Part shown: piece after piece, positions 1 through 10,841 of the stretch
Layout of the letters: every line of letters begins with the position of its first letter
How positions within the stretch are numbered: position 1 is the first letter of the stretch
Source of the DNA: Impatiens glandulifera
Lineage: Eukaryota > Streptophyta > Magnoliopsida > Ericales > Balsaminaceae
Reading direction: 5' to 3'
Length of the DNA: 64,000 nucleotides
Assembly: GCF_907164915.1 (NCBI RefSeq)
Contig: NW_025919514.1
Coordinates: 372,001 to 436,000 of the forward strand
Made by a program: the position numbers and the translations under genes
Notes under the pieces: generated by a model
Database searches by the model: none
Seen by the model: the letters and a program-made list of their open reading frames with translations, nothing else
What the model was told of the DNA's origin: nothing

Positions 1-457
1 GGCCGCCTGCTTTTGGAGATTGCTTGTAGACTTGTACAAAGTCAAGTAATCATTTGCCTGTATTTTTGTCTTGTTTCAGAACCTTCTTATTCATATTCTC
101 AAGGAATATTTTGTTTATCTTAACATGTTAGCTTCCAACGTATCCATATCTTTGAGTAATCTGTCCGTTGAAAATGTGCGGTGGCTTTAAGATCTTCAAG
201 ATATCGAGTCAGTCGGACAATTTTCGGTTTGCATTTCAACCGGCTTTGATGTTTAGCCGATCCGGATTTCCTGGAGGGATGAGTTCATTTAAGAATTCCG
301 ACTTTGAGCTTTTTCAGTGATATTAGTTTGAGCTTCCTTTGGAGAAGTTGGTTTGACCGGTCTGGTTGGCGATATGCACCTGCACATAAAATTGAATTTG
401 ATTAAGTTCTTTTAGATAGTTAATTACTTACTAATTAACTATCTAGTTTTTCTAACA
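1..457 (-). mobile_element. Copia-type LTR fragment (element I) inserted in the 5' LTR of gypsy element A
   Basis: The right edge is sharp. The block ends in TTTCTAACA and the next base resumes gypsy LTR sequence, whose other copy (near 21562) reads straight through the same point. Read on the minus strand it therefore starts TGTTAG, a standard LTR terminus. It shares the ACCGGTC/CCGGTTT-rich composition and motif order of the LTR at 59578-60833, but is clearly diverged from it. It runs off the left edge, so this is either a 5' LTR with its element outside the window or part of a solo LTR. The target duplication cannot be checked. No coding capacity is seen. Confidence 0.6.
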
Positions 458-1295
458 AGGTTTATTTTTGTTGATTTTTTTTATTATTATTTTAGTTAAA
501 GTTTGTGGATTATTTGATCCTAGGTTAGAATGATATTTTAAAATCAAATTTTTAACTAAAATTAAACTTAGCCCTAACTTAAACTTGGAATTATTTTTCT
601 TTAACGAGTTCTTTTGAACTATAAATTTTTATAAAACTAAAAAAAAGAGTTAGATCCTTTATATAATTCTCTTCAATAAATTTCTTAAAAATCAATCTAG
701 ACTTAGACTAGTTAAAATTTTGATCATTAAATTGCTTAGTCTTAATTTTTTTAGAATAACTCTATGTGATGATTATTGTATTAGGTTTTCTCGTGTCTTT
801 GTTTATTTATTTGATTTGATTTTATCATTTATCTTGCATTCAAACCCTTTAAATGTTTAAAATGGAAAATTATAAAATGTAAAGCGTAAGAAATTTGAAA
901 AAATGCCAAAATTAATGAGTAGAGACCTTAGGGGCGTTGTGGGACATAGCGTCTAAAAAACTCTTTCCCACACGTAACCAAACGCCAAACTTAAGTCTCT
1001 TAATTTCCTAATTTTTGAAATTAGGTGGTGACTCTCTAGTCGCGAGGATTAATTAAAATTGAAAAAAGTTAAAGTAGGCCTATGACATACTTCCCATTAA
1101 AAAACTCTCAATCTCTCTCAGATTCAACAGAAAGGTAAGATATGGAGTTGTGTATAAAGCCTCATTTTTAAAACTTAAAATTTTCAAACATTAAAATTAA
1201 TTCCCCCCACGTTTTCAAAATAAAATTTTTAAAGAGCATCATAAAATTTTCAAACTGTCGATCCAAAAAAAATGTTTTTAAAAAAATCGATCACA
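458..1295 (+). mobile_element. 5' LTR (3' portion) of gypsy element A
   Basis: This stretch matches the 3' end of the complete LTR at 19759-22403 nearly base for base. Shared landmarks are TTGATCCTAGGTTAGAATGA, GGGGCGTTGTGGGACATAGC and the final ATCGATCACA. Homology stops exactly after the terminal CA and is followed by a primer-binding site, which fixes the LTR end. The upstream part is displaced by the copia LTR at the window start. The conserved GGGGCGTTGTGGGACATAGC block sits about 370 bp from the LTR end in both copies. Confidence 0.9.
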
Positions 1296-1301
1296 GTTTT
1301 C

Positions 1302-1319
1302 TAGCGACTCTACTAGGGA
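1302..1319 (+). other. Primer-binding site of element A (tRNA-Arg type, decayed)
   Basis: The sequence TAGCGACTCTACTAGGGA lies 6 bp after the LTR end. It matches TGGCGACTCTGCTGGGGA, the tRNA-Arg-type primer site I associate with Ogre/Tat gypsy elements, at 15 of 18 positions. All three differences are G to A, the change expected from methylated-cytosine deamination on the opposite strand. The family assignment is from memory; the spacing and sequence are seen directly. Confidence 0.7.
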
Positions 1320-2461
1320 CATTTTACTTTTGACTCCAAAGTAATTTTGGCCAAGTATTTAAATTTTCTTACGCTTTAATTCATACTCCATATTCACATT
1401 ACTTGATTATTTGAATGAGACTTGGAGCTCCAATGTGAAGGTGTGTGGGTATACCTCGTTGGATTAAGCTCACACATCTATATTTTATATGATAAGGGTA
1501 GTCAATGTGAATGACACCCTCAACCCATTCTTTGAAGGCTTTTGTGTGATTTGAGAGTTGAGAAAACACTAGGAAAAAAACTCGGATTAACCCTCTATTC
1601 TTTTCAAATATCCCCTAATATTGAAAATGAGGGATTTTGAAATAGAGGTGAGGGGGATGTCCAATTGAGAGCTCCCCTTATATCGAGATATCCCTTTTGC
1701 GGTTGTATCCTTGTCGGTGGAACAACTCTCTCTTAAGCCATTTCCATCTTTAGAACAAAAATCCAAAAAGCCAATTCTACCAAGCCGTTGTCTCGTCTCG
1801 TCCTGTTGAGCAAAAAAGCCACGTGACGAAGCCTTTTACTTGACTACTATATATTTTAAATACATGTATGCATATAGATATTTCTAGGCGCTCAGTTTAT
1901 CCATTCAAAGTTTTAAAATGCCATGAAATATTTGAATAATTTCGAAATGTTGAGGCTAAACCTAATAAATTTAAATGAGTAAAATCGAGGAAACCTAGAA
2001 AAGTTAAAAGAAGAATCTAATGTAACTAGTTTTCTTTCTTTGTTTATTTACTACTCAGATTCTAAGCGCAAGATCTAATCAAGAAAGACGATTGCAACAC
2101 AAAGACGATCAAGAGAGACGCGTGAGGTCCAAAGACGATCAATAAAGACGAAAAGACTTGAAGATTCGAAGACTTAGACTAGATTTCTTTATGCTTGAAA
2201 TGTAAATCTCTTTATGAAAATACTTAAGCGACATTATAACGAAAGGATGAGGGGTGCATCTTTGAGATTGTGAGTTTGCGATTTTATCCACAACACTTAG
2301 GATTTTAATATAATAACTCATTCTATTTTACTCATCATTTTCTACATGTTATATATTGTAAATGTGTAAATTGAGCGTCTATTGCTTGTTAGGGATTATG
2401 TGCATACGAGCAACGCATTGCTTGTTTTACTTGATAAAGGGTTCGAACTGACTTTGTTTCA
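1320..2461 (+). other. Untranslated leader of element A
   Basis: AT-rich leader between the primer-binding site and the gag relic. No open frame of convincing coding character is seen. It resembles in order and wording the leader of element D (41100-41330), for example the shared run about CCAATTCTACCAAGCC next to AGAACAAAAA, so the two elements belong to related families. A decayed ORF1 like that in element D could be hidden here, but I could not recognise it. Confidence 0.5.
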
Positions 2462-3080
2462 TTGAACGCAACATACTCATATTCATCATTAATTACATTG
2501 ACTAACCCACCAAGAAGGTTCAATGAGTCAGTTCATCTAAAACTAGACGATCTTCATGATACGCTAATACAATTGGGGCAACAACTTGAAGACCTCACCA
2601 TAGAAATCGAAACTTATGTGACAATCGAACCCCTTAATCCGAAAAGCTTACAAGAAGAAAGAGAAAAGGTATGCATGGCATTCATGGACGGTTGGAAAGC
2701 TGCAGAAAGGTATATTCAAAACAAGAGCCAAACAAGCACGTCAAACTCAAGGACAAAATTCTCATCAAAGAACCCATTTCGCCTAAACAATGTCAACAAT
2801 CATCACAAGTAAGGAGTGCCACTACTACTCCATCTCGTAGAAAATTTGACGACTTAGGGATGTCAATGTCGAAGGCATTAAGGAACTTGTTGAAGATGAA
2901 GTTGAATCAAACGTTAACACCAGAACCCGATAGAGAAGTAATGGGCAAGTTCGCAAATGAGTGGTGCGGATATCACCAAACTAGAGGGCATTCCACTAAT
3001 TGTTGTTTCCCTCTCAAACAGAAGATTTAAGATCTGATCGACGCTAAGATCATCCTAGTACCTAAGATTAAAACCAATTG
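2462..3080 (+). pseudogene. Gag relic of element A (C-terminal part with zinc-knuckle-like motif)
   Basis: Gag packages element RNA into virus-like particles in the cytoplasm. Two overlapping frames carry the relic. The first is a helical segment rich in L, D and E. The second is the gag C-terminus with the block FDDLGMSMSKAL and then C-x2-H-x4-GH-x4-C (WCGYHQTRGHSTNCC), the knuckle variant typical of Tat-lineage gag. One frameshift separates them near 2800. The main N-terminal capsid domain that is partly visible in element D (RWKTFTEEI block) is not seen here, so the N-terminus appears deleted. The next recognisable domain is RT; no protease lies between. Confidence 0.7.
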
Positions 3081-3364
3081 ATGATGTTAAAGATAGTGAG
3101 GAGAACGATCCGTACTTGACGAAACATGCATTTTCTAAAAATAATTCGAACTTAAAATCCATCATTTCTGAATTTCATTCACATGTAGAATATTATTTTA
3201 ATAATTGTGAGTATGTGGGAAATTTGAACAATGATTATAACAATGAAGAAGAAAATTTTGATTATATGTCCTCCGATGAAACATTTAAATAAAAAATGAC
3301 CTATTAAATGAGGCATTATCTAGATAAACAAGAGGAGAATTTGTCCACTACATGATAAACAATT

Positions 3365-4330
3365 GAAATAAACCTTAACACAGAAGAAGATCCTCAAATT
3401 ATTTTAATCGGTAAAGGTTTAAATATTTTAGAACGAGAAAATCTAACTAAAACTTTTAAAAGCAAACAAAGAAGTTTTTGCGTGGTCTTATAAAGATATG
3501 CCAGGTATAGATCCAGAAATCATCTAACACCGCATATCACTCTACGAAGATGCAAAACCGGTGAAGTAGAAACTCCGAAGAATGAAGGCAAACATCGTGG
3601 ACAAGATCAAGGAGGAAGTTCAGAAACAGCTCGATGCAGGATTCATCGAAGTGGTAGATTACGCAGAATAGATCGTCAATGTAGTCCCAATTGTGAAGAA
3701 AGATGGAAAGATCCGAGTGTGTGTAAACTATCGAGATCTCAACAAAGCAAGCCCTAAAGACAACTTTCCACTACCACACATTGACATGTTAATGGATCAT
3801 GCAGCAGGCCATCAACTTCTATCATTCATGGACGGATTCTCAGGATACAACCAAGTACTGATGGCTCTAGAAGACAAGGAGAAGACAACGTTCATCAAAA
3901 AAGTCTGAACATTTTGTTATTGAGTCATGCCTTAAAGGCTGAAGAACATAGGACCAACGTATCAACGAGATGCCACAATGATTCTTCACGATATGATCCA
4001 CAAGGAAGTAGAAGTCTATGTCGACGATATGATTGTCAAATCAAAAGATCGAGAAGGGCACATCCAAAATCTGGACAAATTCTTACAACGCATCAGGAAG
4101 TTCCAACTTAGGCTCAACCCAAAGAAGTGCATATTTGGAGTGACAACATGAAAGATTCTAGGCTTCCTAATCATGCAAAGAGGAATTGAGATTGTTCCGA
4201 GCAAGATAGACACGTTCACGGCAATGCCACCTCCACAAAGCGAGAAAGAAGTGCGAGGCTTTCTAGGAAAGATTCAGTATATAAGTCGATTCATAAACAA
4301 GTTGACTATGACAGTGTTCTTTTGTTTAAA
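3365..4330 (+). pseudogene. Reverse transcriptase relic of Tat gypsy element A
   Basis: RT copies element RNA into DNA. The entry block YKDMPGIDPEII is followed by KDGKIRVCVNYRDLNKAS, LPHIDMLMDHAAG and FMDGFSGYNQ, all classical gypsy RT blocks. The catalytic YVDD lies at 4017-4028 in another frame, followed by LNPKKCIFG and a degenerate thumb region. In-frame stops lie at 3567-3569, where Gln is expected, and 3669-3671, where Trp is expected. A frameshift falls near 3908. The distance from gag to RT is only about 0.46 kb against about 1.8 kb in element D, so the protease has been deleted. The product cannot be functional. Confidence 0.85.
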
Positions 4331-4850
4331 CTTTTAAGGAAAAATGAAAGATTCGTCTGGGATGACGCTTGTCAGACGCATTCGAGAAGATAAAGGGGTA
4401 CCTCAAGAATCCTCCTATTCTAATGCCATAAAGACCAGACGTACCGCTAATTCTATACTTAACAGTCATAGAAAATGCAATAGGTAGTCTACTAGCCCAA
4501 GAAAACGAGGAAAAGACGAAAGCCGCAGTCTACTACATAAGCAAACGCATGAAAAACTACGAACTTAATTACTCGTCAGTAGAAAAGGTGTGTTGGGCCC
4601 TAGCTTGGGTCACTAAGAGGCTAAGGCATTACATGCAAGCCGACACAGTCAAGTTAATATCAAGACTCGATCCAATTCGTCATTTATTCCAGAAAACGCT
4701 TTTGTCGCCGAGATTAGCTAAGTGGATGATGATGGTATCTATTTACGACATCTTGTATACAATTCAGAAATCTATCAAGAGAAGCGTTGTAGCAGATTTT
4801 CTTGTAGACCAACCAATTGAAGTTGAAGACGACGAGGAGTTAGCATTCCT
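4331..4850 (+). pseudogene. First RNase H domain of element A pol
   Basis: The block AVYYISKRMKNYELNYSSVE, followed by ALAWVTKRLRHYM and then LSPRLAKWMMMVSIYDI, is the RNase H domain that follows RT in gypsy pol. It removes the RNA strand of the RNA-DNA hybrid. It runs in the same frame as the second RNase H and the integrase downstream. Its start is degraded by a frameshift near 4370, and an in-frame stop interrupts the region near the expected start of the domain. It ends in the FLVDQPIE linker, which leads into an acidic spacer. Confidence 0.8.
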
Positions 4851-4859
4851 AGACGACGA

Positions 4860-5335
4860 AGTGATGACTATCAACCCTACAACCTGGAGGCTACTATTCG
4901 ATGGAGCTTCAGGCAAACAAGGATATGGCATTAGAATACTACTCATCGATCATGTGGGGACATATAACCCAATCTCAGTCAATCTCGAATATCAAGTGAC
5001 GAACAATGAAACATAGTATGAAGCATGCATCTCTGGCTTGAAGATTGCTCACGAAAAAGGAGCGAGACGTCTAGAAGTAGTAAGAGAATCGAACTTAGTC
5101 ATTTCACAAGCTAATGGTGAATGGTAAGCGAAAGGAGAGAACCTCAAACCTTACCATCAACACTTATCGAATCTAATGGAAAAGTTTGAACATGTAACAT
5201 TCACACGTGCTCCGAGAAGTCGGAATCGATTCGCAGACGCATTAGCCACGTTAGCAGCCATGACGCAAATCCCGAAAGGAATCAAAATCAAGCATTTGAA
5301 GATTCGTTAGAAACAGAAACGAGACTTTGAGAAGA
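4860..5335 (+). pseudogene. Second, archaeal-like RNase H (aRNH) of element A
   Basis: WRLLFDGASGKQGYG, TNNE-x-YEA and RNRFADALATLAAM mark a second RNase H between the first one and integrase. This duplicated domain defines the Tat branch of plant gypsy elements. The catalytic Asp of FDGAS, the Glu of YEA and the Asp of ADAL are present. The usual Asp before S-x-LVI is Glu here (ESNLVISQ), while element D keeps Asp. A TAG at 5014-5016 replaces the residue before YEA, and another stop lies near 5146, so the domain is broken. Confidence 0.8.
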
Positions 5336-6611
5336 GGACGATTACCAATACCGAAGTGGCGCCCAAACCTTGGTTCGAACCTCTACAGAAGTACGTCGAG
5401 TATGGAGAGTATCCTGCACACTTCTAGAAGAAAGAGAGGAGAGCTCTACGCCAGTATGCAACCAAATATGTGCTACTTGCAGGAAAGCTATATCGACGCT
5501 CCTTTGACGGTCAGAACATACTATGCATCGACCAACCTCAAGCATCACAAATCATGGCAGAAGTACACGCATGAACATGTGACCCACACATGAACGGATC
5601 AGTAATTGCTAAGAAGATTCTTCGCTTTGGCTATTACTAGTGGAACATGGAACAAAAATGTGTAGAATATGTTAAGAAGTGTCATCAATGTCAAGTTTAT
5701 GCAAACTTGAAACACACCCCAACATCTCTACTTTACAACATGACTTCACCATGGCCATTCTCGACATGGGGAATAGATATCATCGGAAAAATCTATCCTC
5801 ACGCTTCAAACGGACACAAATTCATCCTTGTAGATATCGACTATTTCACAAAGTGGGTCGAATCTCAATCATACAAGGTCCTCAAGTCATCACATGTTGC
5901 CAAGTTCATACGCAACAACATCATTGCACGCTACGGAGTCCCTCAAGCCTTGATCTCAGACAATGGTGGACACTTCCGATGGGAAGTACTCAAAGTACTA
6001 GATGAATACAGGATTGAACACCACAAGTCCTCACCTTATCGTCCTCAAACAAACGACGCAGTAGAAGCATCCAACAAGAACATCATCACTATCATAAAGA
6101 AGATGACTCAAACATACAAGGATTGGCACGAGAAATTGCCATACGCCCTATGGGGATAAAAAATGACCATTTAACGTCAACAAGAGAAACGCCATTTGCA
6201 TTGGTCTATAGAATGGATGTAGTGCAACCTATCGAAATTGAAGTCCCTACTCTAAGAGTTTTACTCGAGACGCAAGTAGTGGAAGAAGATTGGTGTAAAT
6301 CACGATACAATCAACTAGTTCTTATGAAAGACAAGAGGTTAGACGCATTATGTCACATGCAAGCATACTAGAGAAGAATGACCAGAGCTTTCAACTAGAA
6401 GCTGAAACCTAGGAACATTCAACAAGGCGATCTAGTCCTAAAGAAGAACTTACGGATAATAGTCCCTAGAAGGAAATTCCAAACACCATGGGAAGGACCC
6501 TACCTCGTCAAGAAGCTCTTTTCAGGTGGCGCCACGAGATTGACCACTTTGGATGGAGAAGAACTCTCAACACCCTTCATTGTCGACATGCTCAAAAGAT
6601 ACTTCGTCTAA
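5336..6611 (+). pseudogene. Integrase relic of element A
   Basis: Integrase inserts the DNA copy into the genome. The HHCC zinc module is visible (PHMNG, then KKCHQCQ). The DDE core has all three acids: D in TWGIDIIG, D in LISDNGGHF and E in NDAVEASNK. The C-terminal domain reads GDLVLKKNLR, PWEGPYLVKK and ends MLKRYFV before a stop, the usual Tat ending. Stops lie near 5309, 5427, 5572 and 5638, and a frameshift falls near 6158. Of the A domains this is the best preserved, with about 160 open codons through the core. Confidence 0.85.
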
Positions 6612-6619
6612 AGCATGTG

Positions 6620-7260
6620 TGACCAAGTTAATACAACAAAGTTCAAAACTTCACAAGTTGTGAACTACGTCAGACTTGATCTCTCTCAAGAGTACGTAGG
6701 CAACTCATTTAGGGTGCGGTCACCACTATTAATTATCGACAGAAATTGATAGACATTTCACATTACATTCATTAATTTCATACACCAAAGTTTATAACTT
6801 TACAAGTTGTGAACTACGTCCGACCTGATCTCTCTCGAGAGTAAGTAGGAAACCAATTCAGGGTGCAATCACCACTATCAATTATCGAAAGAAGTTGATA
6901 GACATTTTATTTCGCATTACATGTATTCATTTACATACATCAAAGTTCATAACTTCAAAAGTTGTGAACTATGTCAAACTTGATCTCTCTCGAGGGTACG
7001 TAGGTAACACATCCAGGGTACGGTCACCACTATCAATTATCAGAAGAAGTTTGTAGACATTTCATTTGATATTACATACATTCATTTATATACATCAAAG
7101 TTCATAACTCACAAGTTGTGAACTACGTCAGACCTGATCTCTCTCGAGAGTACGTAGGCAGTCCATCTAGGGTGCAGTCACCACTATCAATTATCGAAAG
7201 AAGTTGATAGACATTTCATTCCACATCACATTGCATACATTCATTGCATATACATCAAAA
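6620..7260 (+). repeat. Four tandem repeats of about 150 bp after pol of element A
   Basis: Each unit holds GTTGTGAACTACGTC, then GATCTCTCTCGAGAGTACGT and CACCACTATCAATTATCG. Units start near 6657, 6806, 6961 and 7114, a spacing of 149-155 bp. The TACGTAGGCAGC-type motif inside recurs singly at about 7510 and 7785. Such short repeats around ACGTAGGCA are common in the untranslated 3' region of plant Tat elements. No ORF is present. Confidence 0.85.
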
Positions 7261-7787
7261 GGGGAGTTAATCACACTATGAGTTGACTCCTAAACCAAAA
7301 ACTCCTAGTCAATATTAGTGGCATTTTTTATTAAAATAAAAATGAGCACAAGATCCTCATAGAGTCCCACTTGAGAAAATATAACGCCCAAAGCTAAATT
7401 ATTTTTCTCTTCGACTTAGGATCTCAACGTTTTCACAAAAATTAAAACAAATATTTTTCACAAACAAAGTGCATAGAACTACGTTGGACCTGAATTCCCC
7501 TAGTTATGGGATACGTAGGCAGCTTGTATGAGCCCAGTCCTTCACATTTTCAAAAATCAAAAACTCCTAGTCAACACTAGGGACATTTTTATTAAAATAA
7601 AAATGACCACAACATCCTCATAGAGTCCCACTTGAGAAAATATAACGCCCAAAGCTGAAGTATTTTTCTCGTCGACTTAGGATCTCAAAAGATTTTCAAA
7701 ACATTCACATTCACACACACACAAACATTTTTCACAAATAACGTGCATGGAACTACGTTGGACCTGAATTTCCCTAGCTATGGGATA
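7261..7787 (+). other. 3' untranslated region of element A, left of the copia insertion
   Basis: Non-coding sequence with two diverged copies of a block of about 270 bp. Each has AACTCCTAGTCAA, GAGTCCCACTTGAGAAAATA and GAACTACGTTGGACCTGAAT (near 7311-7510 and 7562-7770). The second copy ends at the target site of element B. The sequence resumes in phase at 16946. Confidence 0.75.
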
Positions 7788-7792
7788 CGTAG

Positions 7793-9180
7793 TGTTGGGT
7801 CAAATTATTTTGACTAACTGTCAAAGTATTTTGACTGTTGGAATTTTGATGATTTGATGAGTTAAAACTAAATTTAAGCCGTCTAATTGTTTTTGGTGCA
7901 GTTGTATCGAAAAACAAATTATATTAGACTAAGTCTAAATGAGATTCATTAGACTGATTGGCCATTAGATGAGAGTTAGACGTGAAGTCTAACTAGCGGA
8001 GTTAGACGTGCAGTCTAACACACAGAGTTAGACGTGCAGTCTAGCTAGCGGAGTTAGACGTGCAGTCTAACTAGCGGAGTTAGACGTGAAGTCTAACTAG
8101 CGGAGTTAGACGTGTAGTCTAACTAGCGGAGTTAGACGTGCAGTCTAACAAATGAAAGTTAGACGTGCAGTCTAACCAGCGGAGTTAGACGTGCAGTCTA
8201 ACTCCTTCAGATTAGTCTAAAGGGAACCGTAATTAGACGTGAAGTCTAATCCCATCAGACCAGATGGTCTAATGGATCCTACTACTAGACGGAGACGTAT
8301 AATTTCATTAGACGAGGTCGTCTAGGTGAAATACGTCTAAAACCATGCTTAAGTAGTTGCTTAAAGCTAGCACCCGTCTACCCTCGATCACTAACTGTAC
8401 GTTACTCCTGCTCCACTTTCTAGTGAAGATCAGTACGACAGCCAGTTTTAACCAATTGATTAATGCCACGTAAGCAATTATTCTTCCCACTACTTGTTTT
8501 GGTAGGAATTTCCCTGAAGAATATTCGGCGCACTACCAGATTGGTACAACCACGATCCTTGTGCTCAAAGTCTGTTGTGTAGTATGGAGACGTTCCAATG
8601 GAAGTTAGCCACATGTCATTAATTGAAGATTCGATCGTTGGTACTTTCTCCTTATTTAAAGAATCTCTAGGACAACGATCGAGCTGCTAGACAATTTTGC
8701 TGAACATTGATAGATACAAAAACTTACAAACTGTTAAGCTGCATTCGTTTTACTGTGTGTTAATCAAGAGAGAGTTAGAATCAAAGCACTGTTTTAGCTG
8801 AGCGATATTCTTCATCATATTGTAAGTTGAAAAGAGTCTATTCTGTTCAACAGTGAGCTATTCGTGCAACTGTATTTGATTCAAAGCATATTATAGTGAA
8901 TCCTTCCGGTGGTTGGAAGAAGGGGTGACGTAGGAGAGTTTTCTCTGAACATCCATAAGCAAACTGCTTATCTCTTTCATGTTGTCATCTTCTCATTCTT
9001 GATCCTAAGCTTCAAACCTAAACAAACATTTCCGCACTTGATTTTCTTTCAAGTATTTGCAAATGTTTGCGCAGAATAGAAAGTTATTTAAATCCTTAAA
9101 TGGATTTCTATCAAACCATTTTTTCTTAAGCCTTCATCAATAGCTTTACCCCGTCTCTATTGATTAAGCCGATTATATCA
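7793..9180 (+). repeat. 5' LTR of element B (1,388 bp)
   Basis: Starts TGTTGGGTC and ends GATTATATCA, with TG...CA termini. It matches the 3' LTR at 15496-16940 along its length. It contains the palindromic minisatellite, a TATTTAAA box at 8653-8660 that may be the promoter core, and the block GGGGTGACGTAGGAGAGT near 8924 that is shared with the LTRs of elements E, F and G. The length difference to the 3' LTR (57 bp) is explained mainly by fewer minisatellite units. Confidence 0.95.
7973..8250 (+). repeat. Palindromic 26-bp minisatellite in the 5' LTR of B
   Basis: Nine units of about 26 bp in register plus one outlying unit. The core GTTAGACGTGCAGTCTAAC is an inverted repeat (TTAGAC and GTCTAA around GTGCA), joined by spacers such as TAGCGGA. 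Some units have GTGAAG or GTGTAG in the centre, but the arms are nearly always kept. In RNA each core could fold into a short hairpin; in DNA the array could be a cluster of dyad-symmetric protein sites. Confidence 0.95.
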
Positions 9181-9182
9181 AT

Positions 9183-9194
9183 TGGTATCAGAGC
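9183..9194 (+). other. Primer-binding site of element B
   Basis: TGGTATCAGAGC lies 2 bp after the LTR. This is the standard initiator tRNA-Met primer site of plant copia elements. It fixes the end of the 5' LTR and the plus orientation. Confidence 0.95.
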
Positions 9195-9230
9195 TCTGTT
9201 TTCTATTCTCAAGCATAAAGGACCTGAATC

Positions 9231-10421
9231 ATGTCTATCATTAATGAGATCCCTATTCTATCAAGAGACAACTGTGACTATTGGATGATGAGAATGCAAG
9301 AGCATCTGGCTGCTCTTGATTGTGATATTTGGAGTGTCATTACTGATGGTCCAATAAAAATTTCGAAGCCAAAATGTGAGTGGACTACTAAAGATAAGGT
9401 GTCCAACAATCTGGATAATGTGGCCAAAATTATTCTGTATCAATCGATCAACATGAAAATATTCTACGAGATCAAGTCTTGTTCCTCTACTAAAGAAATA
9501 TGGGAGAAGCTGACTCAAATCTATGGTCGAAATGTTCAAGCCAAGAAGAATCAAAAGGATCAGAGAGTTTTCATGTGTGTTGAAAACAAATCCAAATGGG
9601 CAGAGAGCAATTCAAAAGATTCTCTTGTTGAAAACGATACTAAAACTGTAACTTGCTTGATGGAAGACGATTAACCTAAGGTAAATGATGCTTCCACACC
9701 ATAATTTACCAACGAAAAGTTAACTACTGCACTCAATGAAATGACCACTGAGTACAAGAAGTTATCAGACTCCTTTTATGAAATGAAAGTGAAATATGAA
9801 GCCAATATCTCTTCCTCTCACAAAACATCTAAATCAAATGTTTTTGAAAAGAACGTAGTAGAGATCTCATCCGAGAATGAGATTCTCAAGGAATATATTC
9901 AAACTCTTTCATCTGAAAATAAAAGGTTAACTTATGTTGTTAGTGCTTGGTCGAGGTCTGGAGAAGCTGTCAAACATCAGATCAACATGTTAAAACCTAC
10001 TGGATCTAGATCCGATTTTGGATTTTATGATAATGACCCAAACCAGTCCTGCAAAAAGTCAAACTCAGCAACTAACAAGATTAAGCCGATAAACTTTGTT
10101 AAAAGGAGTTTAACTAATATTGAATCTGACACCATTCATGAAGAGGTAGCTTCGAAGAATGAAATAACTTATGTTCCGCCGACTATCAGCTGGCTGAAAA
10201 ATAAGTTAGAAGCAGCCAGTAGGTCTGGCAATCTAAAACCTGACTCAAAGTCAAGGAGTTTTAAAGGAAAATCTTCTTCAAAAGCTAAGGGTTCAGAGGC
10301 TAGCAGGAACGCGTCTACTATGTCAAAATCATACGCATTAATCACGACACAAAATGGGAAATATATCAGAATATCTCAAATATGGATTTCTAAGGGACTG
10401 ATTGACCGAGGATCCAATTGA
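9231..10421 (+). pseudogene. Gag of element B, internally deleted
   Basis: The ATG follows the primer site by about 36 bp. The N-terminus (RDNCDYWMMRMQEHLAALD, then VITDGPIKI and CSSTKEIWEKL) is a Sirevirus-type copia gag. It then jumps to NKSKWAESNSKDS and CLMEDD. Compared with the gag of element F, roughly 150 residues of the middle (the KFDNFKMRP to LTDLKAYEFEL region) are missing, apparently an in-frame deletion near 9540. A stop lies at 9672-9674. The second half restarts at 9741 with a helical segment (ENEILKEYIQTLSSENKRL) and a Ser/Lys-rich tail ending in an IWISKGLI spacer typical of this lineage. Confidence 0.85.
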
Positions 10422-10820
10422 ATGTGGGTACCAAAAGATTGTAAATATTATTTTGTGTAGGTACAAGTGAATGATGGCCTAGAGGAATCTGTTTGGTATT
10501 TTGATAGCGGTTGTTCCAGGTATATGACGGGAAATAGACGACTTCTCATCGATATAGCAGATTGTTCTGGACCTAAGATCACTTTTGGTGATAACAAGAA
10601 GGGTAAGACCATGTGTAAGGGTAAGAATAACCATGGTAATCTAACTATCAAAGACGTGTTACTTGTAGACAATCTGTGCTATTACTTGATTAGTATTAGT
10701 CAGTTATGTGATAATGGTTTGTCAGTTGATTTTCAAACTCATGCATGTCTAGTTAAAGATCAACATGGTAATACTTTATTAACTGGTAGTAGAGTAGGAA
10801 ACTCATACAAGATGAATTAG
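10422..10820 (+). pseudogene. Aspartic protease region of element B pol
   Basis: The copia protease cleaves the gag-pol polyprotein. The active-site block reads VWYFDSGCSRYMTG, with the catalytic Asp present. ITFGDNKKG and NLCYYLISISQLCDNG follow, the normal continuation toward the gag-pre-integrase domain. A TAG stop separates it from the preceding MWVPKD spacer, and another stop ends the frame at 10818-10820. The domain itself is otherwise intact. Confidence 0.85.
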
Positions 10821-10841
10821 CATAAAGAATCTTCTGATCCT

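Noticed and set aside
7973..8250. CRISPR-like array
   Set aside because: Regular units with palindromes, but the spacers are not unique, it lies in both LTRs of a plant retrotransposon, and no cas genes are present.
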